Origin: VXNE01 sp965248075 | Lineage (GTDB): Bacteria > Pseudomonadota > Gammaproteobacteria > Pseudomonadales > Azotimanducaceae | Assembly (NCBI GenBank): GCA_965248075.1 | Contig: CBDFIL010000001.1 | Span: 930,001 to 994,000 of the forward strand | Direction of reading: 5' to 3' | Length of the DNA: 64,000 nucleotides | Shown here: positions 33,780 through 41,190 of the stretch, one piece after another | How positions within the stretch are numbered: the stretch's first letter is position 1 | How the letters are laid out: each line of letters begins with the position of its first letter | Made by a program: the position numbers and the translations under genes | Notes under the pieces: generated by a model | Seen by the model: only the letters and a program-made list of their open reading frames with translations | What the model was told of the DNA's origin: nothing | The model's database searches: none

Positions 33780-34631
33780 TTGGATGCCCGGCCGACCGTA
33801 TTCGAGGTCGCGCTGCAGTCCTTCCAGGGCGATGTCGTCGATCGCTCGCGGGAGGTGCCGGTTGTCCTCCTCTTCTGGAGCGACCAGGTTCCTCCCGCGG
33901 CAGAGACGAAACGGGCCCTGGAGTCGCTCGCGAGTCAGTACCAGGGCAAGTTCGCCCTGGCGCTCTGCGATGTCGCGACGACCCCGCAACTCGCACAGCA
34001 GTTGCGGGTCCAGGGGATTCCCAGTATCCGGGTGGTGCTGGACGGCCAGATCGCCGACCAGCTCGACGGTCCGCAGGGGGAGGCGGTCCTCCGGGAGTTG
34101 ATCGAGAGCCTGACGCGCTCCGACTCGGAACGCCTGAAGGAGCAGCTTGGGCAGTACATCGAGGCGCGCGACTGGGACGGCGCCGTTGCGCTGCTACGCG
34201 CCGCACTCGAGGCCGAACCGCACAACGCGGCGTTTCGCGTGGAATGGGCGGACGTGCTGGCGCGCAAGGGCGACCTGGACGACGCCGGGAAGGTGCTCGC
34301 CACCATCGCCGAGGACACTCTGGAGCGCGAGCGCCCGGCAACCCGGCTGGAGCTTGCCCGCGAAGCGGCGCCGTTCGACCGGCCGGCGGCCCTCGCGCGG
34401 ATCGCCGACGACGGCGACGACCTCGAGGCGCGCTACCAGGTTGCCGTCACCCAGGCCGTGGACGGGAACTACGTCGACGCCCTAGACCAGTGCATGGCGA
34501 TCCTGCAGACGGATCGCAAGTTCCGGGACGATGCCGGACGGACCACGATGATTCGGATCATGGCCACGATGGGCAAGGGCTCCGACGTCGCGCAACGATA
34601 CCGTCGTCGCATGTTCGCGTTCCTGCACTAA
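33780..34631 (+). CDS. Thioredoxin-like/TPR co-chaperone, CnoX (YbbN) family
   Basis: Protein of 283 residues, matching CnoX in length. An N-terminal thioredoxin fold (VVLLFWSDQVPPAAETKRALESLA, then IPSIRVVLDGQ) is followed by TPR-like helical repeats (ARDWDGAVALLRAAL, EWADVLARKGDLDDA). The active-site position reads SDQVPP, with no Cys, so it cannot do dithiol chemistry. The only workable start is TTG at 33780, preceded by AGAGGA. E. coli CnoX protects GroEL and DnaK clients during bleach stress; association with a peroxiredoxin fits that role. Confidence 0.85.
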   Translation: MDARPTVFEVALQSFQGDVVDRSREVPVVLLFWSDQVPPAAETKRALESLASQYQGKFALALCDVATTPQLAQQLRVQGIPSIRVVLDGQIADQLDGPQGEAVLRELIESLTRSDSERLKEQLGQYIEARDWDGAVALLRAALEAEPHNAAFRVEWADVLARKGDLDDAGKVLATIAEDTLERERPATRLELAREAAPFDRPAALARIADDGDDLEARYQVAVTQAVDGNYVDALDQCMAILQTDRKFRDDAGRTTMIRIMATMGKGSDVAQRYRRRMFAFLH

Positions 34632-34771
34632 CGGCCCGTTGGACAAGTGTTCCGCCGCCGCGACCTCGCCACTGCCACGGCCAGAATAGGGATTACAAAC
34701 ACCGGCTACCAACGTGATAAGCCCGCGCGACGGCGGTTTCCGGCCCCTTGCCACCCCTCGCACCCCGGCGA

Positions 34772-34969
34772 TTATGCACAGGCCCAACCATTGCGATACA
34801 TGCTTGTCATTTACGCGCGATTCTCAAAACGCCGGTTCAATATTTGCCGCTAATCCATTGAAAAGTATGGATAACAGCTTCTTTGGTCACATTTTGAACA
34901 AATCCTCATGCCCACGTATTTCGTGGGCTTCGAGCACATGTGCATGGGTTATCCAAAGAGTTATCCACA
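34772..34969. other. DnaA-box cluster in an AT-rich intergenic patch
   Basis: Within the 477-bp gap 34632-35108 there are perfect TTATNCACA boxes at 34772-34780 (TTATGCACA) and 34961-34969 (TTATCCACA), and near matches TTATCCAAA (34949-34957) and, on the minus strand, TTATCCATA (34866-34874). The stretch 34790-34930 is visibly AT-rich against GC-rich surroundings. It may be a DnaA-binding regulatory locus or a replication origin. No gene is seen in the gap. Confidence 0.55.
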
Positions 34970-35108
34970 GATTTCCGGGAAAAAGCGGGCACTCGGACGC
35001 CCTCGGTTGCCTACGCGCTTCCGGTCCGGAGTACATGCGGCGGCATCGCGGACCGAGGATGCGCCCACCTGGTCCGGGACCGACGCGGCGCGCACGGGAG
35101 GAACGGCA

Positions 35109-36476
35109 GTGGCGGACGAGATAGCGGCGAGACTGGCCGCCTACCGGGAGCAAGGCGCCCGACAGGTCAAGCTGGGGCTGACGGACATCGACGGCGTGAT
35201 CCGCGGCAAGTACGTGAGTCTCGAGAAGTTCGCCGGCCTGCTTGCCCGGGGCGGCGGCTTCTGCGACTGCGTGTTCGGCTGGGACGTGGACGACCAGCTC
35301 TACGACGGCGGCTCGTTCACCGGCTGGCACACCGGCTTCCCCGATGCGCAATTCCGCCTGCTCGTCGACAGCGAGCGCTGGTTGCCCGACGAAGGCGTCC
35401 CCTACTTCATCGGCGAGTTCGCGAGCGCCGACGAGGCCTACCACCCGGTCTGCCCACGCTCCGCCCTGCGCCGCGTCCTCGACCGGGCAGGCCGCCAGGG
35501 ACTTACCCTCAAGGCCGGCTTCGAGTACGAGTTCTTCGTGTTCGACGAGACGCCGCATTCCGTACGCGACAAGCACTACCACGACCTGCGCCCCCTGACA
35601 CCGGGCAACTTCGGCTACTCCGTACTGCGGGCCTCCGCCAACTCGGAACTGTTCCAGGGGCTGATGGACTACTGCGAGCGCCTCGACGCGCCCCTCGAAG
35701 GCCTGCACTGCGAGACCGGCCCCGGCGTGTGGGAGGGCGCCCTCGCCGCCTCGGAGGGCATGGACGCGGCGGACCGCGCGACGCTCTTCAAGACGTTCTG
35801 CAAGGTGTTCTTCGCGAAGCGCGAGGCCATGGCCACCTTCATGGCGAAGTGGTCCATGGACTACCCCGGCCAGAGCGGCCATTTCCACTTCTCCCTGCTC
35901 GACGACCAGGGCTCCAACGCCTTCGCCGGCGCGGCCGGCGACGACGGTCTGCCCACGCGGCTGCGCCACGTCGTCGGAGGACTCATCCGCTACGTGCCCG
36001 AACTCCTGCCCCTGCTGGCGCCCACCGTCAACAGCTATACCCGCCTGGTGAAGGGCGCCTGGGCGCCGACGGCGGCGACCTGGGGCATCGACAACCGGAC
36101 CACCGCCTTTCGCGTCATCACGGGCAGTGCATCCTCGCAACGGATCGAGTGCCGCGTGGGGGGCGCCGACGGCAACCCGTACCTCGCCGCGGCCGCGACG
36201 CTCGGGGCCGCGTTGCTCGGCATCGAGGAGGGGATCGAGCCGCCGGAAGCGGTCATCGGCAACGGTTACGATGTCGAGGACACCCTGTCGGACGACCGCC
36301 GCTTCCCGTCCACGCTCCGCGACGCCACCGCGCGCTTCGCCGCCTCGTCCGCCGCCCGCGACCTGTTCGGCGACGCCTTCGCCGCCCACTACGTCACGAG
36401 CCGCGACTGGGAGACCCGCGAATACGAACGTGCGGTGACGGACTGGCAGCTCGCGCGCTACCTCGAGATCATCTAG
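35109..36476 (+). CDS. Glutamine synthetase family protein (gamma-glutamyl ligase)
   Basis: Protein of 455 residues of the GlnA superfamily. It begins in the beta-grasp domain (KLGLTDIDGVIRGKYVSLEKF); catalytic-domain motifs are FEYEFFVFDE, HCETGPGVWEGALA (metal-binding Glu), FMAKWSMDYPGQSGHFHFSL and NSYTRLVKGAWAPT, with RIECRVGGADGNPYLAAAA at the end. The sequence resembles gamma-glutamylpolyamine or other amine ligases rather than ammonia-assimilating GlnA. GTG at 35109 has GGAGG at 8 bp. The next gene starts on the last base of its stop. Confidence 0.85.
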   Translation: MADEIAARLAAYREQGARQVKLGLTDIDGVIRGKYVSLEKFAGLLARGGGFCDCVFGWDVDDQLYDGGSFTGWHTGFPDAQFRLLVDSERWLPDEGVPYFIGEFASADEAYHPVCPRSALRRVLDRAGRQGLTLKAGFEYEFFVFDETPHSVRDKHYHDLRPLTPGNFGYSVLRASANSELFQGLMDYCERLDAPLEGLHCETGPGVWEGALAASEGMDAADRATLFKTFCKVFFAKREAMATFMAKWSMDYPGQSGHFHFSLLDDQGSNAFAGAAGDDGLPTRLRHVVGGLIRYVPELLPLLAPTVNSYTRLVKGAWAPTAATWGIDNRTTAFRVITGSASSQRIECRVGGADGNPYLAAAATLGAALLGIEEGIEPPEAVIGNGYDVEDTLSDDRRFPSTLRDATARFAASSAARDLFGDAFAAHYVTSRDWETREYERAVTDWQLARYLEII

Positions 36477-37210
36477 TGCGGGTCGGCATCCTGCAGACGG
36501 ACTCCGTGCGCGAGGAGTTCCAGGACGCGTTCGGCGACTATCCCGCGATGTTCCGGTCGCTGCTCGAGGGCGCCTCCGAGACCATCGAGTGCGCCGTCTA
36601 CGACGTGCAGCATGGCCAGTATCCTGCAGACATCGACGCGTGCGGCGGCTACGTCATCACCGGTTCGCGGGAGAGCGTCTATGACGACCTGCCCTGGATC
36701 TCGACCCTTGCCGACTACGTCCGGACGCTGCACGACGCGCGCAAGCGTACCGTGGGCGTCTGTTTCGGGCATCAGCTCATCGCCCTCGCGCTCGGCGGCG
36801 AGACACGTGCCGCGGATGCCGGCTGGGGCGTGGGCGTGCACCGTATGCGCATGCACGCGGAGGAACCGTGGATGGAACCGGCGCGGCCGACGGTATCGCT
36901 GCTGTCGAGCCACAAGGACCAGGTGGTTCGGACCCCTCCCGGGGCTCGGCTCCTGGGCTCGAACGACTTCTGCCCGATCGGCTCGTTCGCCATCGGCGAC
37001 CACTTCCTCACGTTCCAGGGACACCCGGAGTTCGAGAAGGGCTATGCCCGGGCGCTCATGCGTTTCCGCGAACCGTTGCTCGGCGACGCCTACGCACCCG
37101 CAATCGCATCACTGGCCCACGACACGGACCAGGCGCTGGTCGGACGCTGGATCGTCAACTTCCTCGCGCGGGACGGCGCCGCCCTGCCAGGCGAGTCCGA
37201 AGGCACCTGA
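36476..37210 (+). CDS. Class I glutamine amidotransferase-like protein
   Basis: Protein of 244 residues. The triad is visible: Cys96 in GVCFGHQLIALALGG, His and Glu in FQGHPEFEKGY. It is a stand-alone GATase domain like those in COG0518. GTG start overlaps the TAG of the glutamine synthetase-like gene by one base, so the two are tightly coupled. Together they suggest a pathway in which an amine is gamma-glutamylated and the product later hydrolysed, as PuuA and PuuD do for putrescine; homologous but not proven. Cys and His are intact, so hydrolysis is feasible. Confidence 0.88.
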   Translation: MRVGILQTDSVREEFQDAFGDYPAMFRSLLEGASETIECAVYDVQHGQYPADIDACGGYVITGSRESVYDDLPWISTLADYVRTLHDARKRTVGVCFGHQLIALALGGETRAADAGWGVGVHRMRMHAEEPWMEPARPTVSLLSSHKDQVVRTPPGARLLGSNDFCPIGSFAIGDHFLTFQGHPEFEKGYARALMRFREPLLGDAYAPAIASLAHDTDQALVGRWIVNFLARDGAALPGESEGT

Positions 37211-37245
37211 GCTCTTCGAGCCCTCGCGCGACGCGTCCCGCCGAC

Positions 37246-37473
37246 TCAGCGGTTGCGGAGCACCAGCCAGGTGACCAGGTACGCCGCGATCGCGAGCTTC
37301 GGGAGGAACAGCGCCGTCACCACGGCACCTACCCGCACGAAGGCGGGATCGATCCCGACGTAGCGCGCGCAGCCCGCACACACGCCGGCGATCCAACCCT
37401 CGTCGTGGTCGAGCCGCAGGCGACGACCTGGCGTAGCGACCGAGTCCATGCCGTCCACATGCATGGCCCTCAC
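37246..37473 (-). CDS. PspC domain membrane protein (75 aa)
   Basis: Small inner-membrane protein. The PspC pattern is GWIAGVCAGCARYVGIDPAFVRVGAVVTALF, ending in a membrane segment LPKLAIAAYLVTWLVL. PspC domains take part in envelope-stress sensing. GTG at 37473 overlaps the stop of the upstream small gene (GTGA); ATG at 37464 is another possible start. pspA and pspB are not present in this window. Confidence 0.85.
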   Translation of the reverse strand: MRAMHVDGMDSVATPGRRLRLDHDEGWIAGVCAGCARYVGIDPAFVRVGAVVTALFLPKLAIAAYLVTWLVLRNR

Positions 37474-37664
37474 GCTCCGAACGAAGAGAAACAGAGGCCG
37501 AGGACGGTGCGCCAGTAGGGCACGACGCCCTCCGGCAGCAGCGCCACGAGCGACGGCTCGACATGCGCGTTGGCCACGACACCGAACGCGACCAGCACCC
37601 CGGCGAGCAACACCACGGCGGCCAACGTGGCGCGAGGAGCATGGATTCTTGAAAGCCTGAACAT
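37470..37664 (-). CDS. Small predicted membrane protein upstream of the PspC gene (64 aa)
   Basis: Not recognised. The sequence has a basic start (MFRLSRIHAPR), a membrane segment ATLAAVVLLAGVLVAFGVVANA and a second mildly hydrophobic end YWRTVLGLCFSSFG. The stop is in a four-base overlap with the PspC start, which argues that it is translated. A GTG at 37691 could extend it by nine residues. It may be a partner of the PspC protein. Confidence 0.55.
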   Translation of the reverse strand: MFRLSRIHAPRATLAAVVLLAGVLVAFGVVANAHVEPSLVALLPEGVVPYWRTVLGLCFSSFGA

Positions 37665-37946
37665 TTCGGGACCCGTTTCAGCAGATTGCACGTCCCTTGT
37701 CGTTCAAATGCCGTGCCAAGTTCTTCGCTTGCGCAACGCATTGAGCACACACGGATTTTCCCACCGTCCGACGAGCCTCAGCCCATCTTCGTGGAGAAAT
37801 ATGGCGAAAGACACCACGATTTGGCACAAGTGGCGCCGATCTACCCCGGATCCGCAAGCGGCGCCAAAGTGGCGGCGCCAAAGTGGATGACATGGGCCGC
37901 CGCTTTCATTAACTTCCTCGCGCTTGTGGGTTTGGGTAACGGAACC
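37665..37946. other. Intergenic region upstream of acyl-CoA ligase 1
   Basis: No gene is supported here. It contains a 14-bp direct repeat based on GGCGCCAAAGTGG (37860-37872 and 37874-37886), with a partial copy near 37826, and moderately AT-rich DNA on either side. Promoters for both flanking divergent genes must lie here, but no strong hexamers are seen. Confidence 0.5.
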
Positions 37947-39566
37947 ATGGAACTGCACTTCGCATCCGTTTGGGAGGCCGTCTCGGACATCGTGCCGAAT
38001 CGACCGGCGCTGATCTGCGGCAATACCACGCGCACCTGGCGCGAGTACGACGACCGCGCCGCCCGCATCGCCGCCCTGCTGGATGCCCATGGCATCGGCC
38101 ACGACTCCAAGGTCGGTATCTACCTGCACAACTCCAACGAGTACCTCGAAGCGCAGTACGGAATCTTCAAGGCGCGCGGCGTGCCGGTGAACGTGAACTA
38201 CCGCTACAAGGCGGGCGAGCTCGTCTACCTGCTCGACAACGCCGACGCCGAGGCGCTGTTCTTCCAGGCCTGCTACGCGGCGCGCATCTGGGAGATTCGC
38301 ACGCAACTGCCCAAGGTCAAGCTGTACGTCCAGGTCGACGACGGCACCGAGTCGCTGCTCGCGGACGCCGTCGACTACGAGCGTTCGATCCGCGACCACG
38401 CCCCGATGGAGCGCATCGAGCGCCGCAGCGACGAGACCTACATGCTCTACACGGGCGGTACGACCGGCATGCCGAAGGGCGTCATGTACCAGCACCGGCA
38501 GTTCATCTCGGCGATGATGGGCGCGGTGGCGAGCCTCGGACTCGAGGTGCCGTCGCGCGTCGAGGACATCCCGGCGGTCATCGAGGCGACGCAGGCGGCC
38601 GAGGGCCTGCCCGTGAGCCTCACCGCGTGTCCGCTCATGCACGGCACCGGTATGTGGCTCGGCTCCATCATGCCCCACCTGACCGGCGGCACGGTGGTGA
38701 CGGTGTCGAAGCTCGGCCTCGACCCGCATCTCATCTGGAGCGAGGTCGAGCGGAACCGCTGCACCAGCGTGACCATCGTCGGCGACGCGTTCGCGAAACC
38801 GATGCTCGACGCCCTCGACGACGCCGCGAAGCGTGGCAATCCCTACGATCTCTCCTCTCTCGACCGCATCGTCTCGAGCGGCGTCATGTGGAGTGCCGAG
38901 ATCAAGGAGGGCCTCCTCGCACACCACGACATGCGCCTGGTCGACGCGATGGGTTCCACCGAGGGCGGCATCGGCTCCTCGGTCGCGACGCGTGCCGAGC
39001 ACACGCAGACCGCCCGGTTCCAGATCAATCCCGGCGTGAAGGTCATCGCCGACGACGGACGCGAGGTCGTGCCCGGCTCCGGCGAGATGGGCAAGCTCGC
39101 CACCAGCGGGCTCGTGCCCATGGGCTACTACAGGGACCCCGAGAAGTCCGCCGCCACGTTCAAGGAGATCGACGGCGTCCGCTACAGCTTCCCCGGCGAC
39201 TACGCGACGGTGGAAGAGGACGGCGCCATCACGCTGCTCGGGCGCGGCAGCAACTGCATCAACACCGCCGGCGAGAAGGTGTACCCGGAGGAAGTGGAAG
39301 AGGCCGTCAAGCGGCACCCGTCGATCTACGACTGCCTCGTCGTGGGGCTCACCGACGAGCGTTTCGGACAACGCGTCGTGGCCGTCGCCTCGATCGAGGA
39401 ACGCGAGGCCGTCGACGAGCAGGGCCTGATCGATTTCACACGCGATCACCTCGCCGGCTACAAGCTCCCGAAACAGGTGCTCTTCGTCGAAGAAGTGCGG
39501 CGGGCGCCGAACGGCAAGGCCGACTACAAGTGGGCGCGGAACCAGGCGGACCGGGCTTTCGGTTAG
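37947..39566 (+). CDS. AMP-forming acyl-CoA synthetase/ligase
   Basis: Cytoplasmic ANL-family enzyme of 539 residues that activates a carboxylate to its CoA ester through an acyl-AMP. The P-loop is YTGGTTGMPKGV, then the A8 hinge GDYATVEEDGAITLLGRGSNCINTAGEKVYPEEVE and the A10 catalytic Lys in APNGKADYKW. Thr-Gly-Gly in the P-loop and the hinge sequence resemble fatty-acyl and steroid-type ligases. ATG at 37947 has GGA upstream. A 12-bp hairpin starts at its stop codon. Substrate unknown. Confidence 0.92.
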   Translation: MELHFASVWEAVSDIVPNRPALICGNTTRTWREYDDRAARIAALLDAHGIGHDSKVGIYLHNSNEYLEAQYGIFKARGVPVNVNYRYKAGELVYLLDNADAEALFFQACYAARIWEIRTQLPKVKLYVQVDDGTESLLADAVDYERSIRDHAPMERIERRSDETYMLYTGGTTGMPKGVMYQHRQFISAMMGAVASLGLEVPSRVEDIPAVIEATQAAEGLPVSLTACPLMHGTGMWLGSIMPHLTGGTVVTVSKLGLDPHLIWSEVERNRCTSVTIVGDAFAKPMLDALDDAAKRGNPYDLSSLDRIVSSGVMWSAEIKEGLLAHHDMRLVDAMGSTEGGIGSSVATRAEHTQTARFQINPGVKVIADDGREVVPGSGEMGKLATSGLVPMGYYRDPEKSAATFKEIDGVRYSFPGDYATVEEDGAITLLGRGSNCINTAGEKVYPEEVEEAVKRHPSIYDCLVVGLTDERFGQRVVAVASIEEREAVDEQGLIDFTRDHLAGYKLPKQVLFVEEVRRAPNGKADYKWARNQADRAFG

Positions 39567-39593
39567 GGAAGCTCTGATTTATCAGAGCTTCCC
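39566..39593 (+). terminator. Perfect 12-bp hairpin at the stop of acyl-CoA ligase 1
   Basis: GGGAAGCTCTGA (39566-39577), loop TTTA, TCAGAGCTTCCC (39582-39593). Strong stem but no following T-run, so it is either a weak terminator or an mRNA-stabilising element. The rest of 39594-39730 shows nothing. Confidence 0.65.
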
Positions 39594-39730
39594 GTGCGGC
39601 ACTTGGGATGTACCGCCAATTCTATGGCGGCTGCTGGCCGAGGAGATGCCGGACACGCCGACCGGTCAAAGTTCTCGACTGGTGAGCGCGGTCCGATCGT
39701 CCGTCGCGGGCCACTACCCCGCGGCGTCCG

Positions 39731-40912
39731 TCAGCCGAGAAACCAGGGCAGCACGTCGAATCCCTTGAGTCGGAACCGCTCCTCTCCCCCGTGAACGAGG
39801 AGTCCGCCGCGGTTCGCGTTGTCCGGCAGGCCCTGCCACCACTCGAGGTTTCCCACCGCATCCGCCGGTACGGTGACGCCGGACTTGACTTCGACAGGGA
39901 TCAGTCGGCTGCCGAGATCGATCAGCACATCGACCTCGTGGCCGGAAGCGTCGCGCCAGAAGTAAAGCGGCGCCGGAAGACGTCGGTTCGCGAAGCTCTT
40001 GAGAAGCTCGGACACGACAAACGACTCGAAGATCGCCCCCCGCAACGGATGTCGCGCCAACGTGTGGGCATCGGGGATGTCCAGCAGGTAGCAGACAAGG
40101 CCGGTATCCAGGAAGTGCAGTCGCGGGCGCTTTCTCAAGCGTTTGCGAAAGTTGGCGTGGTGCGGCGGCAGCGTCACGGTCAGGAACCCGGTCTCGAGGA
40201 CACTGAGCCAGCGGCGGGCGGTCTGCTGACCCACACCCACGTCGCTCGCCAACCGGCTGAGATTCAGTTCCGCCGCCGTGTTCGCGGCCGCGAACCGGAC
40301 GAAATTCTCGAAGGCAAGCAGATCGGATACCGCCATGACTTCCCGCAAGTCCCGCTCGACATAGGTTCGAAAGTAGTCGCCGAGCCACGCCCCGGGCGAC
40401 AGATTACGGTCGTGGATGCGCGGATAGAAGCCTTTGAGGAGCGTCTCCCAACGATCGAGCGCGGGCTCCGCGGCCGCTGTCGTCGGGGGGTGCGCGGGAT
40501 CGAACGGGTCCCGCCGCCGCAATTCCTGCAACGAGAACGGAAGCAGACGCAGCAAGGCCGTCCGTCCCGCGAGCGTCTGCGAGACGGACTCCATGAGCAG
40601 CAGATTCTGGGACCCCGTGATCACAAACCGTCCCGGGCGTGGATCCTCGTCCACGATGACCTGTATGTACGAAAGCAGGTCGGGCGCCCGCTGCACCTCG
40701 TCGATGACGATGTTGTCCCCGGCAAGGAGACCGCGTGGGTCTGCGAGAGCACGCGACCTGACGTCCGGGGCTTCCAGGGAGATGTACTCATGGTCGGGGA
40801 ACAGCGCCCGGCAAAGCGTCGTCTTGCCCGACTGGCGAGGCCCCATGAGCGTGACGACCGGATTTTCGGTAGCCGCGCTCAGCAAGCAATCCGAAATGTG
40901 GCGCGTCAGCAT
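39731..40912 (-). CDS. ATP-binding protein, AAA/DUF4143 family
   Basis: Protein of 393 residues. Walker A GPRQSGKTT near residue 24, Walker B NIVIDEVQRAPDL, sensor FVITGSQNLLLME. The middle is a winged-helix-like region (NLSRLASDVGVGQQTARRWLSVLE) and the C-terminal DUF4143 domain carries a nuclease-like HEVDVLIDLGSRLIPVEVKSG. Such proteins are widespread, often horizontally transferred, and of unknown role; some associate with toxin-antitoxin or defence genes. Here it stands alone between two acyl-CoA ligase genes. Confidence 0.9.
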   Translation of the reverse strand: MLTRHISDCLLSAATENPVVTLMGPRQSGKTTLCRALFPDHEYISLEAPDVRSRALADPRGLLAGDNIVIDEVQRAPDLLSYIQVIVDEDPRPGRFVITGSQNLLLMESVSQTLAGRTALLRLLPFSLQELRRRDPFDPAHPPTTAAAEPALDRWETLLKGFYPRIHDRNLSPGAWLGDYFRTYVERDLREVMAVSDLLAFENFVRFAAANTAAELNLSRLASDVGVGQQTARRWLSVLETGFLTVTLPPHHANFRKRLRKRPRLHFLDTGLVCYLLDIPDAHTLARHPLRGAIFESFVVSELLKSFANRRLPAPLYFWRDASGHEVDVLIDLGSRLIPVEVKSGVTVPADAVGNLEWWQGLPDNANRGGLLVHGGEERFRLKGFDVLPWFLG

Positions 40913-40968
40913 GGCGGAGAATTCTCGTCATCGCGTCGCGTGATGTCAAATTGATGATTTGATCATGA

Positions 40969-41094
40969 AGTCGACATACAGGAATTCGACATACAGCGAC
41001 ATCCACTCCGTCTCGGAATTCGACATACAGGACATCCACTCCGTCTCGGCGCGACAAAATTCGACATACAGGACATCCACTCCGTCTCGGCGCG
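40969..41094. repeat. Tandem array of 33-40 bp repeats
   Basis: AATTCGACATACAGGACATC plus CACTCCGTCTCGG occurs from 40983, 41018 and 41058, with a partial copy at 40969. Read on the other strand it contains AGTGGATGTCC, which resembles AGTGGGTGTCC of the REPs near the transposase. The copies have no unique spacers and are not a CRISPR. Confidence 0.85.
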
Positions 41095-41168
41095 GTTCGG
41101 CCGGAGGCCGGTCCCACGGGGCCGCTCGGACATGGTTCTGCCATGCAGGCCCAGGTCCGACTGGCTGC

Positions 41169-41174
41169 TAGAAT
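41169..41174 (+). promoter_or_regulatory. Predicted -10 element of acyl-CoA ligase 2
   Basis: TAGAAT lies 16 bp before the ATG at 41191, giving a leader of about ten bases without a clear ribosome site. Confidence 0.35.
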
Positions 41175-41190
41175 CCGTGCCCCAACCCTG

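Noticed and set aside
32829..34631. Possible fusion protein ending in the CnoX-like domain
   Set aside because: The upstream 300 codons are antiphase to the peroxiredoxin and lipoprotein genes; TTG at 33780 with AGAGGA gives a CnoX-length protein.
34772..34969. Confident call of oriC
   Set aside because: DnaA boxes and AT-richness are suggestive, but none of the usual origin neighbours (dnaA, dnaN, gidA, parAB) is seen, so it is reported only as a DnaA-box cluster.
34940..37210. Possible 756-residue glutamine synthetase-amidotransferase fusion
   Set aside because: The ligase and amidotransferase are in different frames; the long frame through the ligase region has no recognisable sequence.
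40969..41094. CRISPR array
   Set aside because: The units are almost contiguous and lack spacers.
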